Counted from the first letter of the stretch, positions 26,201-33,000 are shown. The stretch is DNA of 64,000 bases from Agapetus fuscipes (GCA_951799405.1 OX637338.1:8370001-8434000), one strand, 5' to 3'. Program-made: numbers and translations. Notes: generated from the sequence alone by a model not told the origin.

Positions 26201-29200
26201 GTACTCTAAAGTTCACTGCAAGCTTGGAGATCACCGTCAAATTAAAATTTAGTTGTTGTAATGCTGGATGGACCTTAAGTGATCGGTCTTAGAATAGTCC
26301 GGCGTATATATTTTTTAAACGGGCGGCGTGTATACATTTTTTTTTGGTTTTGTTCCTTGACTTATAGGTTTGTATGAGGTTGATCACCCATAGGTACTGT
26401 AAAAAATGGTTCACTTTGCCTATGCCACCCCTGTTTCAGGGAACTTCGGCAAAAGTTGCAGGGGTGATCTTCATTCGAGGTTTTAATTTTAATTTTTAAG
26501 TAAATATGCAGTATTTGTTAGCTCGAACTTACACGTGTCTGTTTGTGGGCATGCACTTAACTTAGATTATAGATTCTACTGTAGTGAATATTCGACAAAT
26601 TTTGATCACAAAACCATAGTATTAACCAATAGATTGCGACCACTTATTTGAACAGATGTACACGGCTTAAACTGAATTTAGATAACAGCCAAATCAGTGC
26701 ACTGTTGTGACTCAGAAGCCTTCAAACTGATAAAATCAATGGTTCTGTTTTGTTTTTTTTCAACAAAATACTATTTAAATATGAGCAATTCAGGATAAAA
26801 GAAAAACAGCTTTGTTTTCGATTACGTGAGTATAAATATTTTTATACCACAACCGGTTTCGCAAACATCCGTTTGCATCGTCTAACCACCTGACGATGCA
26901 AACGGATGTTTGCGAAACCGGTTGTGGTAAAAAAATATATATACTCACGTAATTTAAAACAAAGCTGTTTTTATTTTATCCTTAATGATAAACGATTACA
27001 AAGTTAATGCCTCTACAATCAATAAAAATGAGCAATTCAGCTCATATTACATTGGACTATCCAAAAGTGATTTCTACCACGTTCAGTTTGAAGCGTAATC
27101 CGTAATTTGAAAGCGCCATACGTCTTGTTTTACGAGTGCATTATACTCGTATATCTCTGAATCACTGTGCGTTCCTAATGGATTCCCTACAAACTAAAAC
27201 ATCGTCTCCAGCGAGAATAAAAGTTATCATACCAGTGGCGTAGAGCCGGAATAACACGTTTTCAATTCAGATTTTTTTTCAAATTATTGTACTCTAAAGT
27301 TCACTGCAAGCTTGGAGATCACCGTCAAATTAAAATTTAGTTGTTGTAATGCTGGATGGACCTTAAGTGATCGGTCTTAGAATAGTCCGGCGTATATATT
27401 TTTTAAACGGGCGGCGTGTATACATTTTTTTTGGTTTTGTTCCTTGCCTTATAGGTTTGTATGAGGTTGATCACCCATAGGTACTGTAAAAAATGGTTCA
27501 CTTTGCCTATGCCACCCCTGTTTCAGGGAACTTCAGCAAAAGTTGCAGGGGTGATGTTCACTCGAACTTACACGTGCCTGTTTGTGGGCATGCACTTAAC
27601 TTAGATTATAGATTGCGTTCCTAATGGATTCCCTACAAAGCTCTCGGCTTCATTTTCTGGAAGGATTGTAATATTGTTGGCGTAGAGAAAGAAAATGATA
27701 GCAGGGAGAATGAACAAGCGAACGCAAGTTATAAAAAGAACGAAAGGTAAGCCAGTAGTCTTCGAGTTATTTTTACAGTCGTTCTTACTATTTTTCAGCA
27801 AAAAAATATCAAAAGACTGATGGATACTCTTTATTTTAAATTTAATATTATTTATCCGGTCGATAGCTCAGTTGGTAGAGTGCTTGCATTCCATGCCGAG
27901 AGCTCGGGTTCGAACCCCACTGAGGGTGTCAGAAATGCTTTCCCGTTTCGGTGTTTATTTCAAAATACCGTCATGGTTTACTTAGCCTTCACAATAAATG
28001 AATACCAACCCCTTTGGAAGTTGGAAAACCCCTACTTTAACTGAAGTGATTGGCGTAAGGCCGGCTTCCTTTCCTTTAAAACAATTAGATTCCACTCGCC
28101 ACATGAAAAACCCTTCGGGGTTAACTTGGCAAGAAGCTACACTATTTGTGTAGCTTAGTTATGTTGCGTAATAAATATTTGTAAATATCTTTCTCGGAAA
28201 TAATGCCTTTCTCCACTGTTTCGTAGTTTATCTGGTAAACTCTATGCCTGAGTTTAAACGTAGTGTTTATACTTTGGGCACTGTAGGCAATCTGAGCATA
28301 TTGTTGTGCTGATGGGGGTAGTTGATGAAAAACACTTACATTGCATGGGCTAGTGCCTACTCTAGCTTCTCTTGAAGGTTTGTGAATGTGAATCCCACCT
28401 TTTGCGAATGAGTGAAGCCGAATTGAAAAAAAATGTATCCTTTTTCTGGTAGAAATAAAAGGGAATAAATAAGAAAAGGGTTTTATTTAAGATGGTGAGG
28501 TTTAGTTTTAAGGAGGTATAGGACTTAAATTATACAAGTAGATGGCTTCATGGATGAAGTAAAAACTGATGTAAAAAGATATCTTTGGTCATGTTTACTT
28601 GCGTGTTGAATATTGGAAAATAAATTATGTTATGATGTACCTATATATTGCTATTAATTGTAAAAATCTCCGTTTCAAAAGACTGTTTTAAAAGCAGAAT
28701 TAATAAAACATTAACTACTTAAAAAAACAAAAAAAGCCATTCAGCATATTTTATATCTTGTAATTGAAAAGGATAATGATAAGACCACAGATCATGGATA
28801 AGACTAAGATATATACGACTAAAAAAAAATGCTTTTATTGTGGAAGAACTAAAATGTGAAAAATTAAGAAACTTAGCATAACCCCAAGTATAAAAAAGTA
28901 TATTTAAACTTAACCAAAGATATAAGAAAAACTAAACGCTCACTAGAGCAGCTGTTTTAATTTCTATACATTTTTTTGTTGAAGTCCATGGTCAAGTTTA
29001 AACACGTAATATTTAACACTTGGGATACAGACCTTCAAACGAAAGATATATGCAAATTTAAACGCTTACTAGATCAGCTGTTTTAATTTCCATGCATTTT
29101 TTTTGTTTAATTTGAATGTTAAGTTTAAACGTAAAATTTAACACTTGGGATATATTATACATTAAAAATGATTTCTTTTGAAAGCCTTTTTTGTGGAATA

Positions 29201-30643
29201 AAAATGAAAGAATCCTTTATGTCGGCAGCTTTTGTACACTCGGATAGCGGTCGCTTTGTGGCGGAGCTCCCACGGACTGGTGAGGGGCGCAGGGCCGGCC
29301 TCCGCCCCCTCCGGAGCCCCGGCATGCATGGCCGCCCACTGCACGCGCCACGCCGCCCCCCGCCCAGACAGCGACCTGCCCGCCGACAGCGAGGTAAGGC
29401 GCAAATTGTCAGCAAATAAAAGCTGACAGCAATCTTCACAGTCGTTTAACTGAGTGTGTTTAATTATCCTGCAATTTGATGCGAAGCATTTCATTTTGTC
29501 TGTTTATTTTAGTACCGAAAAATAATTTTATTTGTTTACTCCCTACGTAGTTAGTATTCATGTATGATTTTTATGAATGAAAATGTTTTTTTAGATTGAT
29601 GAAATCAGTTCCATGTAGAGGAATTTTGATTTATTTCTGTTATATTTTTTTTTATGTGAATATAAAATAGTAAAGGTATAAATCTAAACGATGAATTTAA
29701 TTTAAATGAAATAAAATTGATATTTAAAAAAAAATGAAATTTATATTAAAATAATCCTTTTTTAAAATGGCGTACCACAAGGTTTCACTAAATCAATTTG
29801 AAAATTTACAATCTTTGCTGTATCTTTATAGGTATAGCTAGTATCCAAACTATTTTTTTGGGCCTGAAACCTGATTTAGAATTGTGATATTCTTGGGGGT
29901 CAAGGAATGATACTATTGGTATGAGAAATATCAATATGTATTAAATGGCAAACTCTACGTACCTCTTACATAACAGGAATCCATCGTATACCAGAAGGAA
30001 TTTTCATTTCCGATTCGCATCATGGTTACTGATCCAGTAGGAAACTGTTAGCATTTATTTGAAAGCAAAGATCAGGAACCAAGTCAATATCAACACAATT
30101 AATTCAATGACGTTTTTTGTTTTGATTAAGGTATCCGTGGATGGGAATGGTAAGTACGCCCCCGTTACCAGCACCCTCCGCCCTCGTCTTTGTCCTGGAA
30201 GCGGAGGCATTTCTGGCACTCACCTGTCCCAGACAGTTCTCCGTGCGAGGCGAGGAGTCATCCGGATGCTGATAGTCGTAGTGCTGACCTTCGCGATCTG
30301 CAACCTTCCAAACCACGCGAGAAGGATGTGGCAGTACTGGTCCACAAACTACAAAGGGAGCAGCGACTTCAGTCATCTACTCACCCCAACCACTTTTTTA
30401 ATCACATATTTCAATTCAGGAATCAACCCTTTCCTTTACGCATTCCTATCGAGGAACTTCCGAAAAGGAATGAAAGAGCTCATCTTTTGTACATTTAACA
30501 GAAGAAGTAATAAGAATGGTTTATTGCTGTACAACTATCAGTCGGGAAATCAGGCTATGTCAGGTTTGAGGAGGAGTTCTACGAGGTCTACGCGTGCTCC
30601 TGCAAGTTCCATCACTTTGGCCACGAACGGACAGGATTCCTGA
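7413..30643 (+). CDS. TrissinR: Trissin receptor-like neuropeptide GPCR (six coding exons)
   Basis: Class A G-protein-coupled receptor, probably a plasma-membrane receptor for the cysteine-rich peptide trissin. Join: 7413-7635, 10183-10327, 11082-11241, 14541-14738, 29229-29393, 30131-30643. Total is 1404 nt, 467 residues; every junction is GT-AG and in phase. Seen in the translation: an extracellular N-terminus with four N-glycosylation sequons (N17, N28, N34, N40) and no clear signal peptide; TM1 about 56-84; TM2 about 92-117; Cys131 at the top of TM3 and Cys213 in loop 2 as the likely disulfide; ERY at 155-157; TM4 about 177-191; TM5 about 225-250; a loop 3 of about 85 residues; TM6 about 341-362 with CNLP where many receptors have CWxP; NPFLY at 396-400; a Ser/Thr-rich tail. 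TM1-TM3, 'TERYF', 'ALWRSS', 'LRARRGV' and the TM7 block match what I know of insect trissin receptors. Loop 3 looks short, so an extra exon between exons 5 and 6 is possible. Confidence 0.9.
8195..8270 (-). repeat. T-family SINE fragment, very degenerate
   Basis: Only the middle is recognisable (caggttttcatttcttatgaa followed by cgcaaacctcgg). Confidence 0.4.
8843..8915 (+). repeat. Family F unit
   Basis: ccacaaggggcgctatttt, then agtttcc and ttttggtaaaacgctta. A partial copy of the old dispersed F repeat described in the findings. Confidence 0.45.
9341..9443. repeat. Short inverted-repeat element in intron 1
   Basis: aaggttgtttttccct and agggaaataacaacctt are inverted ends (one indel) of a 103-bp segment. 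Possibly a small MITE. Confidence 0.45.
10183..10327 (+). CDS. TrissinR: TrissinR exon 2 (end of TM1, TM2)
   Basis: Preceded by a T-run and AG, followed by gtgag. It encodes GNLLVILVV, the basic loop SRRLRSITN and TM2 FFLANLALADLCVG, with the class A LxxxD aspartate. It leaves two bases (AG), completed to serine by exon 3. Confidence 0.9.
10727..10992 (-). repeat. Family A unit in intron 2 of TrissinR
   Basis: Reversed A module with a taatc-repeat end at 10735-10748 and about 40 bp of LINE 3' UTR-like sequence at its 5' side. It ends about 90 bp before exon 3. Confidence 0.8.
11082..11241 (+). CDS. TrissinR: TrissinR exon 3 (TM3 and ERY motif)
   Basis: The acceptor is a pyrimidine tract ending in cag at 11081; the donor is gtgagg. 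It encodes SWVFGDFLCKMYQFIHSL and a TM3 ending in CTERYFAIIHP. The acidic residue of the usual DRY is Glu, as in many peptide receptors. It ends in phase 0. Confidence 0.92.
11425..11550 (-). repeat. SINE-B 3' part in intron 3
   Basis: Diverged match to 5025-5155 (agcgcaaattctcaagtaa, cccagttactgtaaagctg). A second fragment in the opposite orientation lies 130 bp away. Confidence 0.5.
11678..11822 (+). repeat. SINE-B 3' part in intron 3
   Basis: Opposite orientation to 11425-11550 (ggtccatccagccttacatc, gacc-aagcttgcaggg). The pair could form a long imperfect hairpin in the pre-mRNA. Confidence 0.5.
12709..12810 (+). repeat. Family F unit
   Basis: aacgttcactagaggtgctc, then ttggtaggtgctta and gttttatattt at family spacing. 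Confidence 0.5.
13920..14122 (+). mobile_element. SINE-D (tRNA-headed) in intron 3
   Basis: Head gttatggccgcggggatc and ctggttcgaatcccgc, with a long variable region like a Ser/Leu-type tRNA. Body gaccctgggtcaacag and ggccaggcaaaataggttgg; ends cacaaatctattt plus A-run. Second copy at 21491-21950. Confidence 0.65.
14195..14237 (+). repeat. (GT)n microsatellite in intron 3
   Basis: About 21 uninterrupted gt units, 300 bp before exon 4. Confidence 0.95.
14541..14738 (+). CDS. TrissinR: TrissinR exon 4 (TM4, loop 2, TM5)
   Basis: Acceptor ggcag, donor gtaaga. 66 codons, phase 0 at both ends. It carries GVWITSAMYSAP (TM4), the loop 2 cysteine in ETICIS and most of TM5 (FDMINFALLYVTPLCVMT). Base composition is clearly more GC-rich than the flanking introns, as expected for a selected exon. 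Confidence 0.92.
14752..14889 (-). repeat. Family A fragment just after exon 4
   Basis: 3' two-thirds of a reversed A module beginning only 14 bp after the exon 4 donor site. It is joined directly to a T-SINE tail fragment at 14890. Confidence 0.75.
14890..14950 (-). repeat. T-family SINE tail fragment
   Basis: 60 bp matching the last part of the T SINE (aagctacacatatagtgtaac through cgaaggg), directly abutting a family A fragment. Confidence 0.65.
16577..16832 (+). repeat. Family A unit, first of a tandem pair
   Basis: Complete module from ccttgactgatagattgg to a ttaga-rich end. Followed without spacer by a second, more diverged copy. Confidence 0.8.
16833..17090 (+). repeat. Family A unit, second of a tandem pair
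   Basis: Starts cacttgactgataggtttg directly after the previous copy. Its divergence from that copy argues for two independent insertions, the newer into the older one's tail, rather than tandem duplication. Confidence 0.75.
17128..17283. repeat. Two family F units sharing one core in opposite directions
   Basis: The core gcgcctctagtgagc at about 17190 is followed by an F body on the right (ggataaacgctgtaattgag ... tatacttggga) and by a reversed F body on the left (caaccgtagcctttacca). Confidence 0.5.
17560..17825 (-). repeat. Family A unit
   Basis: Reversed complete module with a run of taatc units at its 3' end (17563-17580). Belongs to the 'gcttagattagatta' subfamily. Confidence 0.8.
17847..18078. 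mobile_element. MITE with 18-bp inverted ends
   Basis: aagggcctgttgcaccaa at the left is exactly mirrored at the right end. 232 bp, AT-rich, no ORF. No clear target duplication, so the superfamily is left open. Confidence 0.75.
18425..18717 (-). mobile_element. T-family SINE, diverged
   Basis: Reversed; the head at 18650-18717 still shows ggatcgaacc and aactgagctttcgacc. Many substitutions in the body. Confidence 0.75.
18756..18934. mobile_element. Foldback element G, copy 1, with 12-bp TSD
   Basis: Flanked by gaaacataacta at 18744-18755 and 18935-18946. It carries cggtttcgcaaacatccg and the sequence up to ggtggtt on +, but lacks the second hairpin arm. The end matches copy 2 (acaaagttaatgcctct). 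Confidence 0.8.
18819..18860 (-). ncRNA. Hammerhead-like motif, second copy
   Basis: The minus strand repeats the 26886-26927 arrangement (ccac, ctgacga, stem II, gaaa, gtgg), with one change in the stem III/cleavage segment (ccgatt for ccggtt) that breaks its only likely C-G pair. Confidence 0.3.
19706..19953 (+). repeat. Family A unit forming the outer edge of a foldback
   Basis: Complete copy. Its 3' 80 bp (from about 19874) are repeated in inverse orientation at 20650-20728. Compared with the related sequence at 46330-46390, which lacks it, this is a filled insertion site. Confidence 0.8.
19874..20728. repeat. Foldback of about 855 bp, arms about 420 bp
   Basis: Left arm 19874-20294 and right arm 20312-20728 are near-perfect inverted copies around a 17-bp centre. 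The outer 80 bp of each arm are the 3' end of a family A unit. The + ORFs at 20116-20385 and 20120-20359 run through the palindrome and are not genes. Confidence 0.85.
20729..21262 (-). repeat. Repeat E, copy 1
   Basis: Shares ggttccgtaagatgcgctc and the attagattaag segment with 45960-46160, and attcatagatggtacgcat through accgacg with 23990-24180, both in reverse. A mosaic joined to SINE-C. Confidence 0.65.
21268..21490 (+). mobile_element. SINE-C (tRNA-headed)
   Basis: Head gagctctggcgtaataacg and ggttcgaatccgg. AT-rich body; end in ttagtccaagcg and cactttcatttcattt. The same unit is found inverted at 23648-23868. Confidence 0.7.
21491..21625 (+). mobile_element. SINE-D, first part (split)
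   Basis: gttatggccgagtgggcc and gttggttcgatccccgc, then gaccctggttcaacag. Interrupted after ttattggg by about 240 bp that include a perfect palindrome. Confidence 0.65.
21747..21841. repeat. Perfect palindrome, 46-bp arms, 3-bp centre
   Basis: Arms 21747-21792 and 21796-21841 are exact reverse complements around cat. It includes gttacggggcgag on the left arm. Inserted with AT-rich DNA in SINE-D. Confidence 0.9.
21865..21950 (+). mobile_element. SINE-D, last part (split)
   Basis: Resumes with ctgtttctggccagataaaa and ends at cacaaatctatttttt, as in 14060-14120. Confidence 0.6.
21968..22221 (+). repeat. Family A unit
   Basis: Complete module with a short internal duplication (aatgcatgatgtaatg) and a tail of attaga units. 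Confidence 0.75.
22229..23655. mobile_element. Candidate DNA element with about 38-bp inverted ends
   Basis: tttcacacttcgtcc at 22229-22243 is exactly mirrored at 23641-23655, and similarity continues inward about 20 bp. The left end carries two copies, about 105 bp apart, of a subterminal motif (ggccaacgacatttcgg, aaagacaaatcggt). No transposase is visible; it contains a T SINE. No target duplication is obvious. Confidence 0.55.
22556..22881 (-). mobile_element. T-family SINE inside a TIR element
   Basis: Reversed complete copy. The head at 22815-22881 has ggatcgaatcc and ctgagctactgacc. It sits between the terminal repeats at 22229 and 23655. Confidence 0.8.
23648..23868 (-). mobile_element. 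SINE-C (tRNA-headed)
   Basis: The minus-strand head agctctggccgaacagc and gagaggttcgaatcc is better preserved than the 21.3-kb copy. Both copies adjoin the same repeat-E sequence, so C may be a fixed module of E. Confidence 0.7.
23869..24420 (+). repeat. Repeat E, copy 2, with minisatellite
   Basis: The first part mirrors 20890-21260. Then comes a small inverted repeat (gatgtgtcg / cgacacatc), then the 30-bp minisatellite, then ttgtgtgcagttagctg, which matches 45655-45690 reversed. Confidence 0.65.
24222..24345 (+). repeat. Minisatellite, about 4 units of 30 bp
   Basis: Units begin taaatatgtaggtatgttg and end atgttactcg. Virtually identical to each other. The ORF reading MLYVTRKYVG repeats is a by-product. 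Confidence 0.9.
24466..24665 (+). repeat. Family A unit, diverged subfamily
   Basis: Old copy (ttgactaataggtaggtatg onwards) resembling the 61.0, 63.2 and 63.7 kb copies. It has gttcacctttgc instead of gttcactttgc. Confidence 0.65.
24719..24879. mobile_element. hAT-like MITE with 8-bp TSD
   Basis: Ends cagagattcccaaagt and actttgggaacctctg are near-perfect inverted repeats. gtatagac occurs on both sides (24711-24718 and 24880-24887). The CAG...CTG ends and 8-bp duplication are typical of hAT elements. 161 bp, non-autonomous. Confidence 0.88.
25153..25852 (+). mobile_element. 5'-truncated LINE-a copy in intron 4 of TrissinR
   Basis: Starts at the ORF segment NDFVREECG. It keeps the last 96 codons (25193-25483: RWFGHLERMSD, RGRGRPRKVW, end CNVDF), the 3' UTR and the A module. 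Only scattered differences from the full-length element, so it is recent. Same strand as the receptor gene. Confidence 0.85.
26103..26577 (+). repeat. Composite unit, copy 1 (unknown DNA + SINE-B piece + A module)
   Basis: Unclassified sequence from 26103, a SINE-B 3' piece (about 26205-26290), then an A module from 26354 ending cttagattatagatt. The same composite recurs at 27191-27613 with only a few base changes and one internal deletion. Confidence 0.8.
26794..27027. mobile_element. Foldback element G, copy 2, with 13-bp TSD
   Basis: Flanked by atgagcaattcag at 26781-26793 and 27028-27040. Arms of about 85 bp (aaaacagctttgtttt ... gtttgcatcgtc) pair around taaccacctga. The right arm contains a hammerhead-like core (26886-26927). 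Confidence 0.85.
26886..26927 (+). ncRNA. Hammerhead-ribozyme-like motif in element G
   Basis: In order: ccac (stem I), ctgacga (fits CUGANGA), an extra t, gcaaac-ggat-gtttgc (stem II, 6 bp), gaaa, a minimal stem III (ccgg), guu as a permitted cleavage triplet, and gtgg pairing with ccac. Stem III is too short for a stable monomer, and the extra U after the core is non-canonical. Activity is unproven. Confidence 0.4.
27191..27613 (+). mobile_element. Composite unit, copy 2, with long target duplication
   Basis: Nearly identical to 26103-26577 but missing about 50 bp inside the A part. The sequence at 27168-27193 recurs at 27614-27639, so the unit is flanked by a direct repeat of 22-26 bp. 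This fits insertion by target-primed reverse transcription of one RNA ending in the A tail. Confidence 0.8.
27856..28160 (+). mobile_element. T-family SINE
   Basis: Complete copy: ccggtcgatagctcagttgg head, ggttcgaacccc B box, standard body and tail. Last large repeat before the F units and exon 5. Confidence 0.85.
28931..29153 (+). repeat. Two tandem family F units
   Basis: Units at 28931-29031 and 29056-29153, each with aaacgctcactaga-like start, cagctgttttaatttc, caagtttaaac and aacacttggga. They lie just before exon 5. Confidence 0.6.
29229..29393 (+). CDS. TrissinR: TrissinR exon 5 (end of TM5, first part of loop 3)
   Basis: Acceptor gtcggcag, donor gtaagg. 55 codons, phase 0. It begins LLYTRIAVALWRSSHGLV, the conserved end of TM5 and start of loop 3, then an Ala/Pro/Arg-rich GC-rich stretch. 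Out-of-frame ORFs on both strands here are compositional shadows. Confidence 0.85.
29394..30130 (+). other. TrissinR: TrissinR intron 5
   Basis: 737 bp, AT-rich, no repeats recognised. If loop 3 has another exon it would be here, but I see no convincing candidate. Confidence 0.7.
30131..30643 (+). CDS. TrissinR: TrissinR exon 6 (loop 3, TM6, TM7, C-terminus)
   Basis: Preceded by a T-rich tract and AAG; in frame with exon 5. It encodes LRARRGVIRMLIVVVLTFAICNLP (TM6), WQYWSTNYKG (loop 3 outside), TFLITYFNSGINPFLYAFLSRNFRKGMKEL (TM7 and helix 8) and a Ser/Arg/Thr-rich tail ending TGA at 30641-30643. The exact acceptor is the least certain junction of the gene, because loop 3 is poorly conserved. 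Confidence 0.88.
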   Translation, partial: VSVDGNGKYAPVTSTLRPRLCPGSGGISGTHLSQTVLRARRGVIRMLIVVVLTFAICNLPNHARRMWQYWSTNYKGSSDFSHLLTPTTFLITYFNSGINPFLYAFLSRNFRKGMKELIFCTFNRRSNKNGLLLYNYQSGNQAMSGLRRSSTRSTRAPASSITLATNGQDS

Positions 30644-30830
30644 AAGTTAACCAAACAAAAAGTTCACTGTAAGTTTGAATTTGATGACAGTTAGCTTACG
30701 GGAGATTCCAGAGGAGAAAAGTAAAGCAAAGGCTTGATGTACCTGTGCCAAAAATGTTAACATAATATAGGGACTGCATTATAAACATTCCTTCTAATTC
30801 AAATAAATATATTTTTCATAAATTATTTTT
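30644..30830 (+). terminator. TrissinR: TrissinR 3' UTR with poly(A) signal
   Basis: After the TGA the first AATAAA is at about 30802-30807, roughly 160 bp downstream, in AT-rich DNA. A second AATAAA-like run lies near 30965. Either could be used; the first gives an unusually short 3' UTR. Confidence 0.5.
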
Positions 30831-32039
30831 AATTTAAGTATTGACTGGGAATGTTTACGATTCAGCCCCTAAAAACTAGTAAAATAAGAATCCTTTTACC
30901 TATTATACGATAGAGTTAAATATTTTTGTATTTTATTTTGTAAGAAACAAAGTAGCTTGTGAGTTAATAAAATAATAAATATTTAATAATTATGAACTAT
31001 TTTACCAATAAAAAACGTTTATCTTATAATGACTTGATACTTTATTTTAAAATAAGTATACATTTTTTTATGATAGATTCCATCTGTTTTCAACGATATT
31101 GGATAAATCCCAATGACCGTGAGAATGGTTTTAAACATTTTACATATTTACCACATTTTTGTACGAGGGATTTGATTTTTTGTACGTTTTTTTTTATCTG
31201 TCAAGCCCGACGTCAAACATGTATATTTAATAAGAGTTTTAGGCTTACGTATATTTAGACTGTTTTTTTTGTTTGCAAAAAACAAATATACCTACATTGT
31301 GAAAAACAGGATTTTATTGATAAAAATAAAAATTCCAAAACAAGGTTTCCATGTCAACTTTTAATTGTTTCAATTTAGATTGACATTATAAAAATTGGTA
31401 GAATTTTAAAATATTTGTTGTCAGTCTCACACCTTATTTATATTGAAAGCACTGCCGTATTCAAGATTCATCGAACGGACGAAAATGATTTAGTATTTCA
31501 AAAGGTCTTGTTATTGTAATTCACACACTTTGACCTTTTGTTTTTTTGCATTTAAGTGAATACATAAAATGTTTTCAGAAGTATTTTTATGTTTTTTTTT
31601 TCATGTAAACAAAATATAAAAAAATACGAAGAAGAGTGGTTTATGCAATTTTTTTCATGGCACTTTAAGAATTTATTTATTTATTTAATTAATTTTGCCA
31701 AAATATATTTAATTAAGTCCAACTCAAAAAAAGGTACGCACGTATGTAAATATATTTAATTCAGCATACTTGTGGAATTAAAAAAAAACTTTTACCTTCA
31801 TAAATTGAGATTATTAGATAAAACTTAAAAGGCCACAAAAAGCAGCGTAGGGCAACCGCAACTATGATGAAGTTTCACATTCTTCGTCCGGAATTTCGAC
31901 ATACCTGAAATGCGGTTTGCATAAAACAAACTTTTAAGTACATAAATTTTACAAGAGAAAATTGTCAAAGTAGTCTGGTTACCTTAAACGTTTTTTAACA
32001 CTTCGTAACAAGTGTATAATAATAAATATTAGGATGATT
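30831..32039. other. Intergenic AT-rich DNA after TrissinR
   Basis: No repeat or gene recognised. An 88-codon ORF at 30992 is low-complexity and unsupported. Confidence 0.5.
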
Positions 32040-32090
32040 TTTTTGGTGAGTGCTCTTTTGGTGTAAATCACACTACAAGAGCCATTCTTC

Positions 32091-32545
32091 TTCTTCTTCT
32101 TGTGCCACTTCTAACGAAGATCGGCGATCATCATAGCTATTTTGATTTTTGATGCTGCGGCTCGAAATAGGGACTTGGTGCTTCTGCCGAACCACTGTCG
32201 CAGGTTCTTCAGCCACGATGTCCTTCGGCGTCCCTGAGATCTTCTCCCCTCAATCTTACCCCGAATGACAAGATGAAGGAGACGGTACTTCTCATTTATC
32301 ATAATGTGACCGAAGTACATTAGCTTTCTCTGTTTAATGGTAGGCAGGAGCTCCTTTGTAGTGCGCATTCGTTGAAGGACTTTTTCATTGGTGACTCGAT
32401 CACGCCAAGAGATCCGAAGCATTTTTCAGTATAGACACATCTCGAATGCTTCAATACGTCTCTCCAGTGCCTGCGTGAGAGTCCATCCCTCCATACCATA
32501 CAGAGCGATTGGGAAAACAGCCATTGCAAAAATTGAAAAAAGAGC
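32091..32545 (-). mobile_element. Truncated LINE of a second reverse transcriptase type
   Basis: The minus-strand ORF 32111-32422 reads MLRISWRDRVTNEKVLQRM, then YFGHIM and GRRRTSWLKNLRQWF, the C-terminus of a common insect RTE-like endonuclease-reverse transcriptase. The 3' end carries gaa repeats (ttc repeats at about 32085-32100 on +). Inserted in SINE B with aagagccatt on both sides, a target duplication of about 10 bp. Confidence 0.75.
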
Positions 32546-32593
32546 CATTGCAAGCTTGGAAAGCGCCAATTGTCAAGCAAGATCTAGTTGCTG

Positions 32594-32808
32594 TCTAAAC
32601 TAATCTAATCTAAGTTGCAAATATATTTAAAATTTAAGATGCACATTATATGCATTTTCACAAGCAGACTCGTGTAAGTTCGCGCTTAAACATGCCGCAT
32701 GTGGACCTACAATATAAAAACCCTAATTTCAAATGAACATACACCCTGCAACTCCTGCCGACCTTCCCTGAAACAAGGGTGACATTGACAAAGTGAACCT
32801 TGGCTGTA
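32594..32808 (-). repeat. Family A unit nested in SINE B
   Basis: Reversed A module with taatc units at its 3' end. It interrupts the SINE-B copy between gttgctgt and ttggctgtaagg, which look like a slightly diverged target duplication of 7-8 bp. Confidence 0.75.
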
Positions 32809-33000
32809 AGGTTGGATAAAGATTTGGCGACCAAACTTTTTAAATGCACATGCATTTTTCAATCCAGCAAGCAAATTAAAAAAAAAAAAAAATTGTGGGC
32901 TCCACCAAAAATCGAACATGGCTCCTTTGGTTAACGCGTCCCTAGCGTTAACCACTACACTACATAGCGATCCATGGTGGATGTGCTCCATTTTTTTCAG

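Larger units (their letters stand above)
14739..29228 (+). other. TrissinR: TrissinR intron 4, 14.5 kb
   Basis: Mostly mobile DNA, listed separately. 14951-16000, 18080-18424, 18947-19440 and 28161-28930 show nothing further. An inverted aaacactgttt pair near 16020 and 16320 may bound an old element containing ctgaagatgatcgaaagatc. Confidence 0.85.
32040..33000 (-). mobile_element. SINE-B copy split by two nested insertions
   Basis: The tRNA-like head at about 32920-32995 (minus: tagtgtagtggttaacgc, later ccatgttcg) and the 3' end near 32040 bracket a LINE fragment (32091-32545) and a family A unit (32594-32808). SINE-B body pieces remain between and around them. Confidence 0.75.

Noticed and set aside
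29155..29494. Four overlapping ORFs on both strands around exon 5
   Set aside because: GC-rich exon composition suppresses stops in all frames; only the frame continuing LLYTRIAVALWRSS matches the receptor.
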